The notes: generated by a model from the letters alone, not told the origin. 38,704 bases of DNA from Gemmatimonadales bacterium (GCA_025928645.1 JAICJD010000013.1:1-38704); one strand, 5' to 3'. Shown: positions 18,467 to 29,122, counted from the first letter of the stretch. Made by a program: numbers and translations.

Positions 18467-19507
18467 TCAGCCCCGCAGCGCGGATCGCGCGGCGCTCAAG
18501 GCCCGTTCGACGCCGTCGGGCGGCACGTCGAGATGCATGACCGCCCGGACCAGGGTGGGTCCGAGCACGCTGAACCGGACGCCCGAGCGCTCGGTGCGCC
18601 GGGCGAACTCCTCCCCCGTGATCCCGGTGCCGCGCACGTCGAAGATGACGATGTTCGTATCGACCCGCTCCGCGTCCACCGCGACGCCGGACAGCTCGCC
18701 CAGGCCGCGCGCCAGGTCCCGGGCGCGCTCGTGGTCCTCCGCCAGCCGGTTCACGTGGTATTCGAGGGCGTAGATGCCCGCCGCCGCGATGATCCCCGCC
18801 TGCCGCATCGCGCCGCCGAACCGCTGCTTGAACACCCACGCCGCCTCGATGAAGGCCTTGGAGCCGGCAACCACCGCGCCGACCGGTGCGCCAAGCCCCT
18901 TGGTCAGGTCCAGCCACACGCTGTCGAACAGCCGGCCGAAGCTCCGCGCCGGCGCGCCCGAGGCCACCACCGCGTTCATCAGCCGGGCGCCGTCCATGTG
19001 GCACGCGAGCCCGGCCGCGTGGCCGGCGGCGCAGACCTCCTCGATCTGGGCCAGCGGCCAGCAGACGCCTCCGGCGATGTTGGCGGTCTGCTCGATCGAA
19101 AGCGCGCGCGTGCGCGGCATGAAGTGCACCTGCGGGCGCACGGCCTGACGCACCTGCTCGGCCGTGAACATCCCGCGGGCGCCGGGCAGAGGGCGCATCA
19201 CGGCGCCGATCATGGCCGACGGGCCGCCCGCTTCGTACAGGAGCGGGTGCGCCGTCTCGTGCAGCAGGACCTCGTCGCCGGGCCGGCAGTGCACCGCGAA
19301 GGCCACCTGGTTGCACATCGTGCCCGACGGCAGGAACAGCGCGGCCTCCTGGCCCAGCAGCTCGGCGACCATCGCCTGCAGGCGGTTGACCGTCGGGTCC
19401 TCGCGGTTCTGCTCGTCGCCCACTTCCGCGTCGGCCATCGCGCGGCGCATCGCGGGGGTGGGTCGGGTGACCGTGTCGCTGAAGAGGTCGACCGTGATGC
19501 CGCTCAT
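18467..19507 (-). CDS. ltaE: low-specificity L-threonine aldolase
   Basis: A pyridoxal-phosphate enzyme that splits threonine or allo-threonine to glycine and acetaldehyde. The 346-residue fold-type I product shows the opening [18 protein letters not shown], the [14 protein letters not shown] block, [10 protein letters not shown] (cofactor phosphate site), [11 protein letters not shown] (cofactor aspartate, about 172) and the Schiff-base lysine K203 in [14 protein letters not shown]. Length and motif order match the family. It starts one base after the ABC permease stop and ends before a strong terminator, so it is the last gene of a four-gene operon. Its tie to an ABC exporter is not explained. 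Confidence 0.94.
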   Translation of the reverse strand: MSGITVDLFSDTVTRPTPAMRRAMADAEVGDEQNREDPTVNRLQAMVAELLGQEAALFLPSGTMCNQVAFAVHCRPGDEVLLHETAHPLLYEAGGPSAMIGAVMRPLPGARGMFTAEQVRQAVRPQVHFMPRTRALSIEQTANIAGGVCWPLAQIEEVCAAGHAAGLACHMDGARLMNAVVASGAPARSFGRLFDSVWLDLTKGLGAPVGAVVAGSKAFIEAAWVFKQRFGGAMRQAGIIAAAGIYALEYHVNRLAEDHERARDLARGLGELSGVAVDAERVDTNIVIFDVRGTGITGEEFARRTERSGVRFSVLGPTLVRAVMHLDVPPDGVERALSAARSALRG

Positions 19508-19508
19508 G

Positions 19509-21209
19509 CTACCACTCCATCAGCTCCAGGCGCCGGGCGCTCAGCCGGAGCGGCATCAGCGTCGCCGCGGTGCAGATGGCCACGACGGCGGCGCCCGCGG
19601 CGAGCAGCTGCGGCGTGGCCTCGAGCCGCTGGCCGTGCTGCCAGGCCCGGAGCTGCGCCGCGACCGGCAGCGCCTCGATCATGATGATCACCGCGAGCAG
19701 GCACAGGCTCGCCATCATGTACACCACGCCCCCGTAGCTGGTGGGAATCTGCGCCGCGTTCTCGGTACCGAACTGGGGATAGAACACCCCGAAGGTGAGC
19801 GCGAGCGCGCTCACGGCGGTCGTGTACAGCACGATGGTCATCAGGCTCGCGGCCATCATGAACGGGCTCACCGCCAGCAGCGCGTTGGTGAGCGCCGTAA
19901 TCGCCACCGCGAGCACGAGCAGCGGGATCGTCCCCATCCAGTACTTGCTCCACAGGATGGCGCGCGGGTCGAGGGGGCTCGAGCGGAGCAGCCACATCTG
20001 GCGCCCCTCGAGCGAGACGCCGGGGAAGATGAACCGCGCCGCCACCGCCGACAGGACGAACCCCGCCAGGCCGAGGTTGAGGAAGGAGATCATCGTCACC
20101 AGCGCGAACGGGATCCGCTCGCCAGTGTGGATCGGCAGCGACTTGATGTTGAAGATGTAGATCGCCACCAGCACCACCAGCAGGATGAGCTGGCTCCACT
20201 GGGTGTTGTCGCGGAAGAACAGCCGGAGGTCCTTGAACAGGAACTCGCGCTTCTGCGGCGGCAGCCAGGCGAGGAAAGTCGCCGCGGGCCCACGCAGCGG
20301 GCGGCGCAGCTTGCGCGACGCCCCCTCCTGCGCCTTCGAGTACCCGTGATGGAACAGCCGCCGATGCACCGCCGCGCCGAGCCCCACGCCGAGCAGGCCC
20401 GCGCCCCAGAGCTTGGCGATGGGCCGCGGATCGGCGATCCGGGTGAGCCAGTTCATCACCATCTCGGCCGACCACTCGCTCGGAAGCCACGGGCTGGTCG
20501 GGGCGCGCAGCACCTTGAGGTAGTCGAGAAAGCTGCGGAAGCCCTCGGGGCGCGCGAGCTGCTCGGGGCGGATGAACCGGAACAGCAGCACCAGCACCGC
20601 GACCGCCCCCAGGCCGACCAGCCCGAGCAGCTCGCGCGTGCGGCGGGCGGGGAACACGTTGACCAGGACCACGGTGAAAACCGTGCCCACGACCGCCGGC
20701 AGCACGAGGTACGGCACGATCGCGGCGACCGCCACCAGCGGGAACAGGACGCCGCCGTGGAACACCGTCCCGTACGCGGTCAGGATCGGCAGGGCGAGCA
20801 GGCCGACCATCCACGACGAGTGGACCACCGTCTCGCCGAGCTTGGCGAGGTAGAGCCGGAGCCAGCCGATCGGCGCCGCGACCAGCAGGTCGAGGTCCTT
20901 GGCGAGGAAGAACGTGCTGAGCGCGGTGATGACGTTGGAGAGGAGCAGGATGGACAGGAACGCGAGCAGGATGACGCTGAGCATCTTGCCCGCGAGCGGT
21001 GTCCCCAGGTCCGGCACCTGGCGGATATAGGACAGCACCCGGTAGGCGATGCCGAACACCGCGGTCCAGAACCCGACGCCGATGAGGCCGAGCACCACGA
21101 ACTTGGCCGGCGACCCGCTGCGCTCGTGGCGCAGCCGCACCAGCACGCCCCGCCACTTGGGCGTGAGCACGGTCCAGAGACTCGGCTGGGCCCGGGCGGG
21201 CGCGGTCAC
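19509..21209 (-). CDS. ABC-2 type exporter permease
   Basis: A 566-residue membrane protein with about 12-14 hydrophobic segments, partner of the ATPase encoded upstream. A GTG start overlaps the ATPase stop (GTGA); the frame further upstream only translates the ATPase gene out of frame. Large soluble loops are seen around 225-300 and 335-350, the latter with [19 protein letters not shown] just ahead of the second membrane half, an arrangement seen in double-length ABC-2 permeases of the ABC_export/DUF type. The substrate is unknown. Confidence 0.85.
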   Translation of the reverse strand: MTAPARAQPSLWTVLTPKWRGVLVRLRHERSGSPAKFVVLGLIGVGFWTAVFGIAYRVLSYIRQVPDLGTPLAGKMLSVILLAFLSILLLSNVITALSTFFLAKDLDLLVAAPIGWLRLYLAKLGETVVHSSWMVGLLALPILTAYGTVFHGGVLFPLVAVAAIVPYLVLPAVVGTVFTVVLVNVFPARRTRELLGLVGLGAVAVLVLLFRFIRPEQLARPEGFRSFLDYLKVLRAPTSPWLPSEWSAEMVMNWLTRIADPRPIAKLWGAGLLGVGLGAAVHRRLFHHGYSKAQEGASRKLRRPLRGPAATFLAWLPPQKREFLFKDLRLFFRDNTQWSQLILLVVLVAIYIFNIKSLPIHTGERIPFALVTMISFLNLGLAGFVLSAVAARFIFPGVSLEGRQMWLLRSSPLDPRAILWSKYWMGTIPLLVLAVAITALTNALLAVSPFMMAASLMTIVLYTTAVSALALTFGVFYPQFGTENAAQIPTSYGGVVYMMASLCLLAVIIMIEALPVAAQLRAWQHGQRLEATPQLLAAGAAVVAICTAATLMPLRLSARRLELMEW

Positions 21210-21964
21210 GCGTCGAGGACGGTGTCGAGCCGCGGCATCTGGTGCCCGCCGGTCAGCTTGAGGAACAGGTCCTCGAGGCTCATCCCCTCCGAGGAGGTCT
21301 GCGCGCGGAGCTCCGACATGGTCCCGTGCGCCGCGATCCGGCCGCGGTACACGATGGCGATCCGGTCGCACATGACCTCGGCGATCTCCATCGTGTGCGT
21401 GCTCATGAGCACGGTGCCGCCGCGGGTCACGAACTCCCGGAACAGATCCTTGAGCAGCCGCGCGCTCTTGGGATCGAGGCCCACCATCGGCTCGTCCACC
21501 ACGATCACCTCGGGCCGGTGGACCAGCGCCCCGGCGATGATCAGCTTCTGGCGCATGCCGTGGCTGTAGGTCTCGGTCAGTTCGCCCTTCCAGGGGGCGA
21601 GCTCGAAGAGCTCGAGCAGCTCGTCGATGCGCCGCTCGATCGCCGGGCCCTGCATGCCGTAGAGCGCGGCGACGAACCGCAGGAACTCGCCGCCGGTCAG
21701 CTTGTCGTAGACGAACGGGCGGTCCGGGATGTAGCCCAGCCGCGCCTTGGCCTCGAGCGGGCGGGCCTGGATGTCGATGCCGCCGACCATCACCGTGCCG
21801 CTGGTGGGACGGAGGATCCCGGCGATCATGCGGATCGAGGTCGTCTTGCCGGCGCCGTTCGGGCCGAGCAGGCCGAACAGCTCGCCGCGCGGCACGTCGA
21901 GATCGATGCCGTCCACCGCCGTGAACTTGCCGTAGCGCTTGGTCAGTGCCTGCAGCCGGATCAC
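21206..21964 (-). CDS. ABC transporter ATP-binding protein
   Basis: A 252-residue ATPase energising the permease encoded just downstream. Motifs: Walker [10 protein letters not shown] (about 34-42), Q-loop replaced by the [18 protein letters not shown] region typical of ABC-2 exporters, signature SHGMRQKL (about 135-142), Walker [14 protein letters not shown] (about 155-167), and H-loop STHTMEIAE. The signature has SHGM in place of SGGQ, a common exporter variant. The GTG start overlaps the macro-domain gene stop. Likely exports a small molecule or peptide, or lyses a membrane stress agent; nothing specific can be read. Confidence 0.93.
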   Translation of the reverse strand: MIRLQALTKRYGKFTAVDGIDLDVPRGELFGLLGPNGAGKTTSIRMIAGILRPTSGTVMVGGIDIQARPLEAKARLGYIPDRPFVYDKLTGGEFLRFVAALYGMQGPAIERRIDELLELFELAPWKGELTETYSHGMRQKLIIAGALVHRPEVIVVDEPMVGLDPKSARLLKDLFREFVTRGGTVLMSTHTMEIAEVMCDRIAIVYRGRIAAHGTMSELRAQTSSEGMSLEDLFLKLTGGHQMPRLDTVLDA

Positions 21965-22452
21965 CCCTGCGTCCTCCCCACGATGGCGTCGACCGCGGAC
22001 CGCGCGGCGGCGTCCACGATCACGCGAAGCTCGCGCGCGGAACCGTCGCGCGGAAAGGTCTCGACCAGCAGCTCCGCCGCTTCCTCCTCGGTGAGCGGCC
22101 CGCCGGCCGCGCCCACCAGCGGCGCGGCCAGGCGGGCGAGCCCCCAGTCGTCGGCGCGCTGCCAGGCGGAGACCAGGGCGCGCCGGATCTTCTCCCGCGG
22201 CGCGGGGCCCCGCTCGTCCGCGACGACCACGTGCAGCACGTAGGCCGCGGCGAGCTCACCCCCGCCGGTCACGACCGCCGCGCCCGACTCCAATGGTGTC
22301 GCCGTGCGCCGCTGGTCGGCGAAGCGCGGGCCGCCGATCTCGTCCAGCCGGAGCGCATCGGCGCCCACCGGCTCGAGCGCCGCGCCGGCGGGCCGGAGGA
22401 CGGCGTCCACCGGCTCCCGGGCGAGATCGCCGGTGACGACGGTGATCAGCAT
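21961..22452 (-). CDS. macro domain protein (ADP-ribose-binding type)
   Basis: A 163-residue single-domain protein resembling macro domains, which bind or hydrolyse ADP-ribose derivatives. Visible parts are the opening strand [20 protein letters not shown], the [14 protein letters not shown] strand corresponding to the usual YVIHAVGP region, the acidic helix [29 protein letters not shown], and the closing [15 protein letters not shown]. The canonical NAAN loop is not recognisable (RPAGAALEP stands there), so substrate binding may differ. It is first in the macro-ABC-ltaE operon and divergent from uvrA. Confidence 0.75.
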   Translation of the reverse strand: MLITVVTGDLAREPVDAVLRPAGAALEPVGADALRLDEIGGPRFADQRRTATPLESGAAVVTGGGELAAAYVLHVVVADERGPAPREKIRRALVSAWQRADDWGLARLAAPLVGAAGGPLTEEEAAELLVETFPRDGSARELRVIVDAAARSAVDAIVGRTQG

Positions 22453-22505
22453 ATGGTCATGGTGGCCGCTGAATGCTAAAGGCCGCCCCCGTCTACGGGA
22501 ACCCG

Positions 22506-22535
22506 TTGACCCTCGGTGCCGGCTTCGGGTAGCTT
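22506..22535 (+). promoter_or_regulatory. predicted uvrA promoter, near-leaderless
   Basis: TTGACC (22506-22511), an 18-base spacer and TAGCTT (22530-22535). A start about seven bases beyond the -10 would fall at about 22542, two bases from the uvrA ATG at 22544, so the mRNA would be essentially leaderless. The same hexamers and spacing occur before mscS. Confidence 0.55.
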
Positions 22536-22543
22536 TCGGGGCT

Positions 22544-25492
22544 ATGGCTCAGGAATACCTGGTGGTACGAGGCGCCCGCGAGCACAACCTCAAGAACGTC
22601 TCGGTCTCGATCCCCCGCAATCGCCTCACGGTCATCACCGGGCTCTCGGGCTCGGGCAAGTCGTCGCTGGCCTTCGACACGATCTACGCCGAGGGGCAGC
22701 GGCGCTACGTGGAATCACTGTCGGCCTACGCGCGGCAGTTCCTCGGGCTCATGGAGAAGCCCGACGTGGACGCGATCGAGGGCCTCTCGCCGGCGATCTC
22801 CATCGAGCAGAAGACCAGCGGGCAGAATCCCCGCTCGACGGTCGGCACCGTCACCGAGATCTACGACTACCTGCGCCTCCTCTGGGCCCGCGTGGGCGTG
22901 CCGCACTGCCCGAACGACGGCACCCCGGTGGCGCGGCAGAGCGCCGGGCAGATCACCGACGCGGTGCTCGCCTGGCCGGAGGAGACCCGCATCGAGGTGC
23001 TGGCGCCCATCGTGCGCGGCCGGAAGGGGGAGTTCCGCGACCTGCTCGAGGACGTGCGCAAGCGCGGCTTCGTCCGGGTGCGGGTGGACGGCGAGACTTA
23101 CGACCTGAGCGAGGTCCCCGCGCTCAATCGCCGGCAGAACCACGACATCGCGGTGGTGGTGGACCGGCTCGTGGTGCGCGCGGCCGACCGCTCGCGCCTG
23201 GCCGACTCGATCGAGACGGCGCTCAAGACCACGGATGGGATCGTCGAGGTGGTGCGCCCCGGGCGCACGCCCGCCGAGCGCGAGTCGGTGGTGTTCTCCG
23301 AGCGCTTCGCCTGCCCGGTGTGCGGCCTCTCGCTGCCCGAGCTCGAGCCGCGCCAGTTCTCGTTCAACTCTCCGTTCGGCGCGTGTCCCGATTGCCACGG
23401 CGTGGGCACCCGGCGCGAGGTCAACGCGGACCTGGTCCTCGGCGACTCCAGCATTTCCATTCTCGAGGGCGTCGTCCTGCCGTGGGGCGAGCCGACCGGC
23501 TACCTGCGCAAGGTCGTGCTGCCCACCCTCGCCAAGGCGTTCAAGTTCGACCTCAACGCGCCCTGGGGCGAGCACAGCGCCGCGGCGCAGCACGCGCTGC
23601 TGCACGGCGCCCCCGGTACCTTCAAGTTCCAGACCGACGGCGGCCGCGGCCGGTCGGAGTACGAGAGCGAGTGGGAAGGCATCCTCCGCAACGTCGAGCG
23701 CCGCTACGAGGAGTCGGGCAGCGACGCGGTGCGCGTGTCGCTCGAGGAGTTCATGATCGAGCAGCCGTGCCAGACCTGCGGCGGCAAGCGGCTCAAGCCC
23801 GAGAGCCTGGCGGTCCTGGTGAACGGGAAGGGCATCGGCGACGTGGTAGGCCTGCCGGTGGAGCGCGCGATCGAGTTCTTCGAGAGCATCCCGCTCCGCG
23901 GGCGGGGCGCGCCCCAGGGCGGGGTCGATGCGGACATCGCGGGCCCCATTCTCAAGGAGGTGGTGGACCGGCTCCGCTTCCTCCGCGACGTCGGGCTCGA
24001 CTACCTGACCCTCGGCCGGGGCGCCACGTCGCTCTCCGGCGGCGAGACCCAGCGCATCCGGCTGGCGACCCAGATCGGCTCGCGCCTGGTGGGCGTGCTC
24101 TACATCCTGGACGAGCCGAGCATCGGGCTGCACCAGCGCGACAACGAGCGGCTGCTGGCCACCCTGCGGGGCCTGCGCGACCTGGGCAACACGGTCATCG
24201 TGGTCGAGCACGACGCCGACACCATCGAGGCGGCCGACCACGTGATCGACCTCGGGCCGCGCGCGGGCCGGTTCGGCGGCGAGGTCATCGCCGAGGGCAC
24301 GGTCGAGGACATCCGTAGCCACCCGTCGTCGCTCACGGGTCGCTATCTCCGCCAGGAGCTCCGCGTGCCGGTGCCCGGCGGGCGGCGCGAGGCCGAGCCG
24401 AAGCACCGGCTGCGCGTGGTGGGCGCCCGGGCCAACAACCTGCGCAACCTGACGGTAGACATTCCGCTCGGCGTGTTCACCGCGGTCACCGGCGTCTCGG
24501 GCTCGGGCAAATCCACCCTCGTCACCGACATCCTGTACCAGGCGCTGGCGCGACACTTCTACCGGGCCAAGGTCGTGCCCGGCGCGCACACGCGGATCGA
24601 AGGGCTCGACCGGATCGACAAGGTCATCGACATCGATCAGAGCCCGATCGGCCGGACGCCGCGCTCCAATCCGGCGACGTACACCGGCCTGTTCACGCCC
24701 ATCCGCGAGCTGTTCACCCAGCTCCCCGACGCCAAGCTGCGCGGCTACGGGCCGGGACGGTTCTCGTTCAACGTGAAGGGTGGCCGGTGCGAGGCGTGTC
24801 AGGGCGACGGGCTGGTGAAGATCGAGATGCACTTCCTGCCCGACGTTTACGTGCCCTGCGAGGTCTGCAAGGGCCGCCGCTACAACCGCGAAACGCTCGA
24901 GGTGCGCTACAAGGGGCGGAGCATCGCCGACGTGCTGGATCTCACCGTCGCCGACGCCATGGACTTCTTCAGCAACCAGCGGCGGATCGCGGAGAAGCTC
25001 GAGCTCCTGAACGACGTGGGCCTGGGCTACATCCACCTGGGCCAGGCGGCCACGACGCTGAGCGGCGGCGAGGCCCAGCGGGTGAAGCTCGCGACCGAGC
25101 TGGCCAAGCGGGATACCGGGCGCACCCTCTACATCCTGGACGAGCCGACGACCGGACTCCACTTCGAGGACGTGCGGCTCCTGCTCGAGGTGCTCCACCG
25201 GCTGGTGGACAAGGGCAACAGCGTGGTCGTGATCGAGCACAACCTCGACGTCATCAAGACGGCGGACTGGATCATCGATCTGGGCCCCGAAGGCGGCGAG
25301 AACGGCGGCCGGATCGTGGCGGCGGGGACGCCGGAGGACGTGGCCGACGTATCCGAGAGCCACACGGGACGGTTCCTGCGCAAGGCGCTGGAAGGCGTGC
25401 CGGCGGACCAGGAGTCTCGGTTAGCCGGGGCCGAGGGTCCTATTTCGGCGTCGCCGCGAACGTCGGCGTCTTCGCAGCCGGGTCGATCTTGA
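22544..25492 (+). CDS. uvrA: UvrABC excinuclease subunit A
   Basis: The damage-sensing ATPase of nucleotide excision repair, which loads UvrB onto lesions. The 982-residue product has two ABC modules: Walker [11 protein letters not shown] (about 32) and [10 protein letters not shown] (about 650), signatures LSGGETQRI and [12 protein letters not shown], and Walker B with [10 protein letters not shown] and [10 protein letters not shown]. Zinc-binding pairs CPVC...CPDC (first module) and CEAC...CEVC (second module) are intact. A frame extension upstream of ATG 22544 is Arg/Pro-rich noise. The last 17 or so codons are antisense to the 3' end of the convergent copper-protein gene, and the Ser/Pro tail there is not conserved UvrA sequence. 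Confidence 0.97.
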   Translation: MAQEYLVVRGAREHNLKNVSVSIPRNRLTVITGLSGSGKSSLAFDTIYAEGQRRYVESLSAYARQFLGLMEKPDVDAIEGLSPAISIEQKTSGQNPRSTVGTVTEIYDYLRLLWARVGVPHCPNDGTPVARQSAGQITDAVLAWPEETRIEVLAPIVRGRKGEFRDLLEDVRKRGFVRVRVDGETYDLSEVPALNRRQNHDIAVVVDRLVVRAADRSRLADSIETALKTTDGIVEVVRPGRTPAERESVVFSERFACPVCGLSLPELEPRQFSFNSPFGACPDCHGVGTRREVNADLVLGDSSISILEGVVLPWGEPTGYLRKVVLPTLAKAFKFDLNAPWGEHSAAAQHALLHGAPGTFKFQTDGGRGRSEYESEWEGILRNVERRYEESGSDAVRVSLEEFMIEQPCQTCGGKRLKPESLAVLVNGKGIGDVVGLPVERAIEFFESIPLRGRGAPQGGVDADIAGPILKEVVDRLRFLRDVGLDYLTLGRGATSLSGGETQRIRLATQIGSRLVGVLYILDEPSIGLHQRDNERLLATLRGLRDLGNTVIVVEHDADTIEAADHVIDLGPRAGRFGGEVIAEGTVEDIRSHPSSLTGRYLRQELRVPVPGGRREAEPKHRLRVVGARANNLRNLTVDIPLGVFTAVTGVSGSGKSTLVTDILYQALARHFYRAKVVPGAHTRIEGLDRIDKVIDIDQSPIGRTPRSNPATYTGLFTPIRELFTQLPDAKLRGYGPGRFSFNVKGGRCEACQGDGLVKIEMHFLPDVYVPCEVCKGRRYNRETLEVRYKGRSIADVLDLTVADAMDFFSNQRRIAEKLELLNDVGLGYIHLGQAATTLSGGEAQRVKLATELAKRDTGRTLYILDEPTTGLHFEDVRLLLEVLHRLVDKGNSVVVIEHNLDVIKTADWIIDLGPEGGENGGRIVAAGTPEDVADVSESHTGRFLRKALEGVPADQESRLAGAEGPISASPRTSASSQPGRS

Positions 25493-26192
25493 ACCAGATC
25501 CACATGCCGCCCACCGCGTGGCCCGGCACCCCGCAGATGATGCGGTACGTGCCCTGCGCCGGCGCGGTAAACTTGATGACGTCCGTCGCGCCCTGGGGCA
25601 ACCCTTCGACGACCTTGTTCGTGTAGGCCCGCGGGATCGCGGGGTTGCCGCCCGAGTTCGGCACCTGGCCTTCGCCCGAGTCGATCTCGGCGCTGTGCGG
25701 GGTGCCGTCGCCCTGTTCGAAGTTCCACACGTTGTTGCTGCCCGGCGGCACCGTGAGCGTCGCGCCGCCGCTCGCATAGTCGTTGAACTTGAACGGCCCC
25801 GCCACCAGACGGAACGTCACGGTCTTCGTGGCCTCGTCGTACTTGACGTAGCCGGTGTCGGCCTGGCCGCCGGACGCGCCGGTGGACGATGAGGCGCCCG
25901 CCGGATTCGGATTCATCTCGGAGGGCAGCTCGGCCGTGGTGTCGCCGGGGGAGGAAGTCGCCCCGCTCGCGGAGTCGGCGGCGGTGTCGGCCGGCGCGGC
26001 CGAGGGAGCCGCGGCCGACGAGGCTCCGGCGCTATCGGCAGGTGCCGCGGCGGGGCTGGTGCTGTCGGCCGACGTCGCCGCCGGCGCCGGCGCGGCTGCC
26101 GCCTCCCCGGCAGAATGGGACGAGCACCCCGCGACGGCCAGGACTGCCGCGGCGAGCGCGAGCGCCGGCCGGTCGAAGTTCCAGGTCCTCAT
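25440..26192 (-). CDS. sulfocyanin-like blue copper lipoprotein
   Basis: A 250-residue predicted lipoprotein (Cys23 in VAGC) with a type 1 copper domain. Residues 24-110 are a low-complexity Ala/Ser/Pro/Thr linker, which would tether the domain above the membrane. The cupredoxin domain (about 112-250) has [19 protein letters not shown], then copper ligands H166 (GTPHSAEI), C220, H225 and M230 ([11 protein letters not shown]). The FNxY...VPxG opening resembles sulfocyanins and aerobic respiratory copper carriers. A strong GGAGGG ribosome-binding site fixes the ATG. It is divergent from the peptidase gene and convergent with uvrA, overlapping it by 53 bases. An electron-carrier role is inferred; no oxidase genes are present here. 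Confidence 0.88.
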   Translation of the reverse strand: MRTWNFDRPALALAAAVLAVAGCSSHSAGEAAAAPAPAATSADSTSPAAAPADSAGASSAAAPSAAPADTAADSASGATSSPGDTTAELPSEMNPNPAGASSSTGASGGQADTGYVKYDEATKTVTFRLVAGPFKFNDYASGGATLTVPPGSNNVWNFEQGDGTPHSAEIDSGEGQVPNSGGNPAIPRAYTNKVVEGLPQGATDVIKFTAPAQGTYRIICGVPGHAVGGMWIWFKIDPAAKTPTFAATPK

Positions 26193-26325
26193 GTTACCCT
26201 CCGCTTTGGGCGGCTGGCGCCCGGTGAAACCCACGCGACCCTTCAGCCGAAGTATTGCCGTGCGGCCAGAAGGGATAGACGCTACCATTTCGCTCCGCAA
26301 CCAAAACCCTGCACCGGGACCCGCC

Positions 26326-28626
26326 GTGATCTGTTACCATCGTGTCCGACTGACTGCCGTGCTCGCCGTCACCTGCGCCCTCGCGGCGGGCTCTCCCGCG
26401 AGCGCGCAGCAGGCCGACTCGAGCCTGCTCACCCTGACCCGGATCTACGGCTCGGGCGAGTTCGCGTCGCAGCCATTCGGGCCATCCCGCTGGCTGGGGG
26501 ACGGGAGCGCCTACACGACGCTCGAGCCCGCCGGAGACGGGCGGGGCCAGGACATCGTCCGGTACGACGTCGAGACCGGCCGGCGCGACGTGCTGGTGAC
26601 GGCGCGGCAGCTCACCCCGTCCGGCGCCGAGGGCCCGCTCGACGTCGAGGACTACGCTTGGTCGCCGGACCTGGGCCGGCTGCTGGTGTTCACCAACACC
26701 AAGCCGGTCTGGCGGCTCAACACCCGGGGCGACTACTGGGCGCTCGACCGGAACAGCGGCCGGCTGATCCAGCTCGGCGGGCGCGACGCGGAGCCGTCGA
26801 CCCTCATGTTCGCCAAGTTCTCGCCCGATGGCGGGCGGGTGGGCTACGTGCGCGAGAACAACCTCTACGTCGAGGACATCGCCTCGGGCGCGATCACGCC
26901 GCTGACCACCGACGGCTCGCGCACGATGATCAACGGCACGTTCGACTGGGTCTACGAAGAAGAGCTGATGGACAACTACGCCGACGGGTGGCGCTGGAGC
27001 CCCGACGGCCGCGCGATCGCGTACTGGCAGCTCAACGCCGACCGGGTCCGGAACTACGACCTGATCAACGACACCGATTCCCTGTACTCGCGGGTCACGC
27101 CGGTGCAGTACCCCAAAGTGGGCGAGCAGAATTCGGCCGCCCGCGTGGGCATCGTATCGGCCGGCGGAGGCCCGACGCGCTGGCTCGACATCCCGGGCGA
27201 CCCGCGCGAGCATTACATCCCCCGGATGGACTGGGCGGCGGGCTCGGACGAGGTGCTGCTCCAGCGGCTCAACCGCCTGCAGAACACCAACGAGGTCATG
27301 CTGGGCGACGCCCGGACGGGCCGGGTCCGTACCGTGCTCACCGAGCGGGACTCTACCTGGGTGGATGTAGTCAACGACGTGGTCTGGCTGCGGCGGGGTA
27401 AGGAATTCACCTGGGTCAGCGACCGCGACGGCTGGAAGCACGTCTACGCGGTTTCGCGCGACGGGGGAGCGGTCCGCCTGATCACCCGCGGCGACTTCGA
27501 CGTGCTCGAGGTCAAGGGCATCGACGACAAGGGCGGCTGGCTGTACTACGTCGCGTCGCCGGACAATCCCACGCAGAAGTACCTGTTCCGCACTCGGCTC
27601 GACGGGAAGGGCACGCCGCAGCGCATCAGCCCGAAGGCGGAAGCCGGCACCCACGTCTATGACCGGTCGCCCAGCTACCGCTACGCCATCGAGAACTACT
27701 CGCGCCTTGGCACCCCGCCCGTGATCCGGCTGGTTCGCCTGCCGGGCAACGAAGTGATCCGCACGCTGGTGGACAACGCGGAGCTCCGAACCCGCGTCGA
27801 GGCGCTCCGGCGTCCGGCGGTGGAATGGCTGACCGTCCCCGCGGCGGACGGCTCCAGGATGCCGGGCGTCCTGCTCAAACCTGCCGATTTCGACTCCACC
27901 AGGAAGTATCCACTCCTCTTCTTCGTCTACGGCGGCCCCGGCAACGCGGAAGTCGAGGACCAGTGGGGCGGCTACTACCTGTGGCACTCGATGCTGACGC
28001 AGAAGGGCTATCTCGTCGCGGTCGTGGACAACCGGGGCACGCCGGCCCCGCTGGGCCGGGCCTGGCGCAAGGCCGTCTACGGGCAGCTCGGCGTGCTGGA
28101 AACGCAGGACCAGGCGGCCGCTGCGAAGGCGCTGTCAGCGCGGTCCTACGTGGATCCGACCCGGATCGGCATCTGGGGCTGGAGTTACGGCGGCTTCATG
28201 ACGCTGAACGCGCTGTTCCGGCATCCTGACCTCTACCGCATGGGCGTGGCGGTTTCTCCTGTGACGCATTGGGCGCTGTACGACAACGTGTACACGGAGC
28301 GGTTCAACGGGCTCATCACCACCAACCGCGCCGGATACGACCGCGGATCGCCGATCTCCTACGTCAACGGCTTCAAGGGTGACCTCCTGCTCGTGCACGG
28401 AAGCGGCGACGACAACGTGCACTTCCAGAACAGCGAGCTCCTGATCAACGCCCTGGTGGCCGCGAACAAGCCGTTCGAGATGATGGACTATCCCAACCGG
28501 ACGCACTGCATCTGCCAGGGCAAGAACACCACGCTGCACCTGTTCACGCTCATCACCCGGTTTCTCGACGAGCATCTGCTCGGCGCGCCGCCGACGCCCC
28601 GGCAGCAGGCGTCGACGGGGAACTAG
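26326..28626 (+). CDS. dipeptidyl-peptidase IV-type serine peptidase (S9B)
   Basis: A secreted proline-specific exopeptidase, 766 residues from GTG 26326. The signal peptide (LTAVLAVTCALAAGSPASA) is followed by an eight-blade propeller (about 40-480), including the DWVYEEEL block whose glutamates bind the substrate N-terminus. The C-terminal hydrolase has the serine in GWSYGG (about 621), the aspartate in GSGDDNVHFQN (about 696) and the histidine in YPNRTHCICQ (about 728). All catalytic parts are intact. Alternative starts further upstream would run over the copper-protein promoter and read Arg/Ala-rich noise; the ribosome-binding site is weak. The stop is followed by a long palindrome at 28678. 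Confidence 0.93.
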   Translation: MICYHRVRLTAVLAVTCALAAGSPASAQQADSSLLTLTRIYGSGEFASQPFGPSRWLGDGSAYTTLEPAGDGRGQDIVRYDVETGRRDVLVTARQLTPSGAEGPLDVEDYAWSPDLGRLLVFTNTKPVWRLNTRGDYWALDRNSGRLIQLGGRDAEPSTLMFAKFSPDGGRVGYVRENNLYVEDIASGAITPLTTDGSRTMINGTFDWVYEEELMDNYADGWRWSPDGRAIAYWQLNADRVRNYDLINDTDSLYSRVTPVQYPKVGEQNSAARVGIVSAGGGPTRWLDIPGDPREHYIPRMDWAAGSDEVLLQRLNRLQNTNEVMLGDARTGRVRTVLTERDSTWVDVVNDVVWLRRGKEFTWVSDRDGWKHVYAVSRDGGAVRLITRGDFDVLEVKGIDDKGGWLYYVASPDNPTQKYLFRTRLDGKGTPQRISPKAEAGTHVYDRSPSYRYAIENYSRLGTPPVIRLVRLPGNEVIRTLVDNAELRTRVEALRRPAVEWLTVPAADGSRMPGVLLKPADFDSTRKYPLLFFVYGGPGNAEVEDQWGGYYLWHSMLTQKGYLVAVVDNRGTPAPLGRAWRKAVYGQLGVLETQDQAAAAKALSARSYVDPTRIGIWGWSYGGFMTLNALFRHPDLYRMGVAVSPVTHWALYDNVYTERFNGLITTNRAGYDRGSPISYVNGFKGDLLLVHGSGDDNVHFQNSELLINALVAANKPFEMMDYPNRTHCICQGKNTTLHLFTLITRFLDEHLLGAPPTPRQQASTGN

Positions 28627-28677
28627 GGAAGCGGAAGGCGGCCGAGGTCCATCGGACACGGCAGTCAGCCTGAGAGG

Positions 28678-28752
28678 GGAGTCACCCTGAGCGAAGCGAA
28701 AGGGGGGCATGCCTCGGCTCATGCCCCCTTTCGCTTCGCTCAGGGTGACTCC
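28678..28752. repeat. long palindrome (33-34-base arms, 8-base loop), family A
   Basis: Left arm 28678-28711 and right arm 28720-28752 are complementary except for one extra G on the left. The sequence is nearly identical to the element at 3988-4061. It lies between the peptidase stop and the promoter of the Psp-like operon and could act as a hairpin terminator insulating the two. Confidence 0.92.
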
Positions 28753-28772
28753 ACTTCTCTAGTCCTCCCGCG

Positions 28773-28802
28773 TTGCGGCTCCGGCTGTTCACGGCCTACA
28801 TT
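28773..28802 (+). promoter_or_regulatory. predicted promoter of the Psp-like operon
   Basis: TTGCGG (28773-28778), an 18-base spacer and TACATT (28797-28802, followed by AG). The predicted start near 28809 leaves a short leader to the ATG at 28831, with a GGGGGA ribosome-binding site. No sigma-54 type GG-N10-GC element, typical of E. coli psp, is seen. Confidence 0.5.
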
Positions 28803-28830
28803 AGGGGTCCCACCTGCCCTGGGGGACCCA

Positions 28831-29046
28831 ATGACCTACGAAGACATCGTGCAGGTTCTCGGCTACGCCGGTGGTCACGAGCAGCGCGTCCGGATCATGA
28901 CGACGGACCGGACCGAGGTCATCGGCATTCCGACGAGTGTGGATACCCACATCACGGCCCACGAGGTCTACCTCAGACCCGCCGGCAACGATGAAACCGA
29001 GATCGCGGTCTCTCTCGGCGCGATCGAGGCCGTCGAGCTCGTCTGA
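28831..29046 (+). CDS. small beta-rich protein heading the Psp-like operon
   Basis: A 71-residue soluble protein with no signal or membrane segment. The first 20 residues look helical (YEDIVQVLGYAGGH); the rest reads as alternating strands (RVRIMTTDRTEVIGIP, HEVYLRPA, ETEIAVSLGAIEAVELV), a pattern like small SH3/Sm-like barrels. I do not recognise the family. It is the first gene after the predicted promoter and lies 76 bases before the first PspB-like gene, which has its own strong GGGAGGT ribosome-binding site. A regulatory or adaptor role is possible but not shown. Confidence 0.68.
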   Translation: MTYEDIVQVLGYAGGHEQRVRIMTTDRTEVIGIPTSVDTHITAHEVYLRPAGNDETEIAVSLGAIEAVELV

Positions 29047-29122
29047 TCCAACCCCGCCTGGCGTTCCGCGTTGAAACATCGCGAGGGTAGCCGACGTAGG
29101 GGGCGGACCGGGAGGTCGATTC

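Noticed and set aside
19164-21569. Long plus-strand frame across the ABC permease and aldolase
   Set aside because: Shadow of real minus-strand genes with clear motifs.
22715-25363. Long minus-strand open frame across uvrA
   Set aside because: It is antisense to a complete and motif-verified uvrA and shows no domain of its own.
25855-26325. Longer N-terminus for the DPP-IV peptidase
   Set aside because: The extension is Ala/Ser-rich antisense of the copper-protein linker and precedes the signal peptide.
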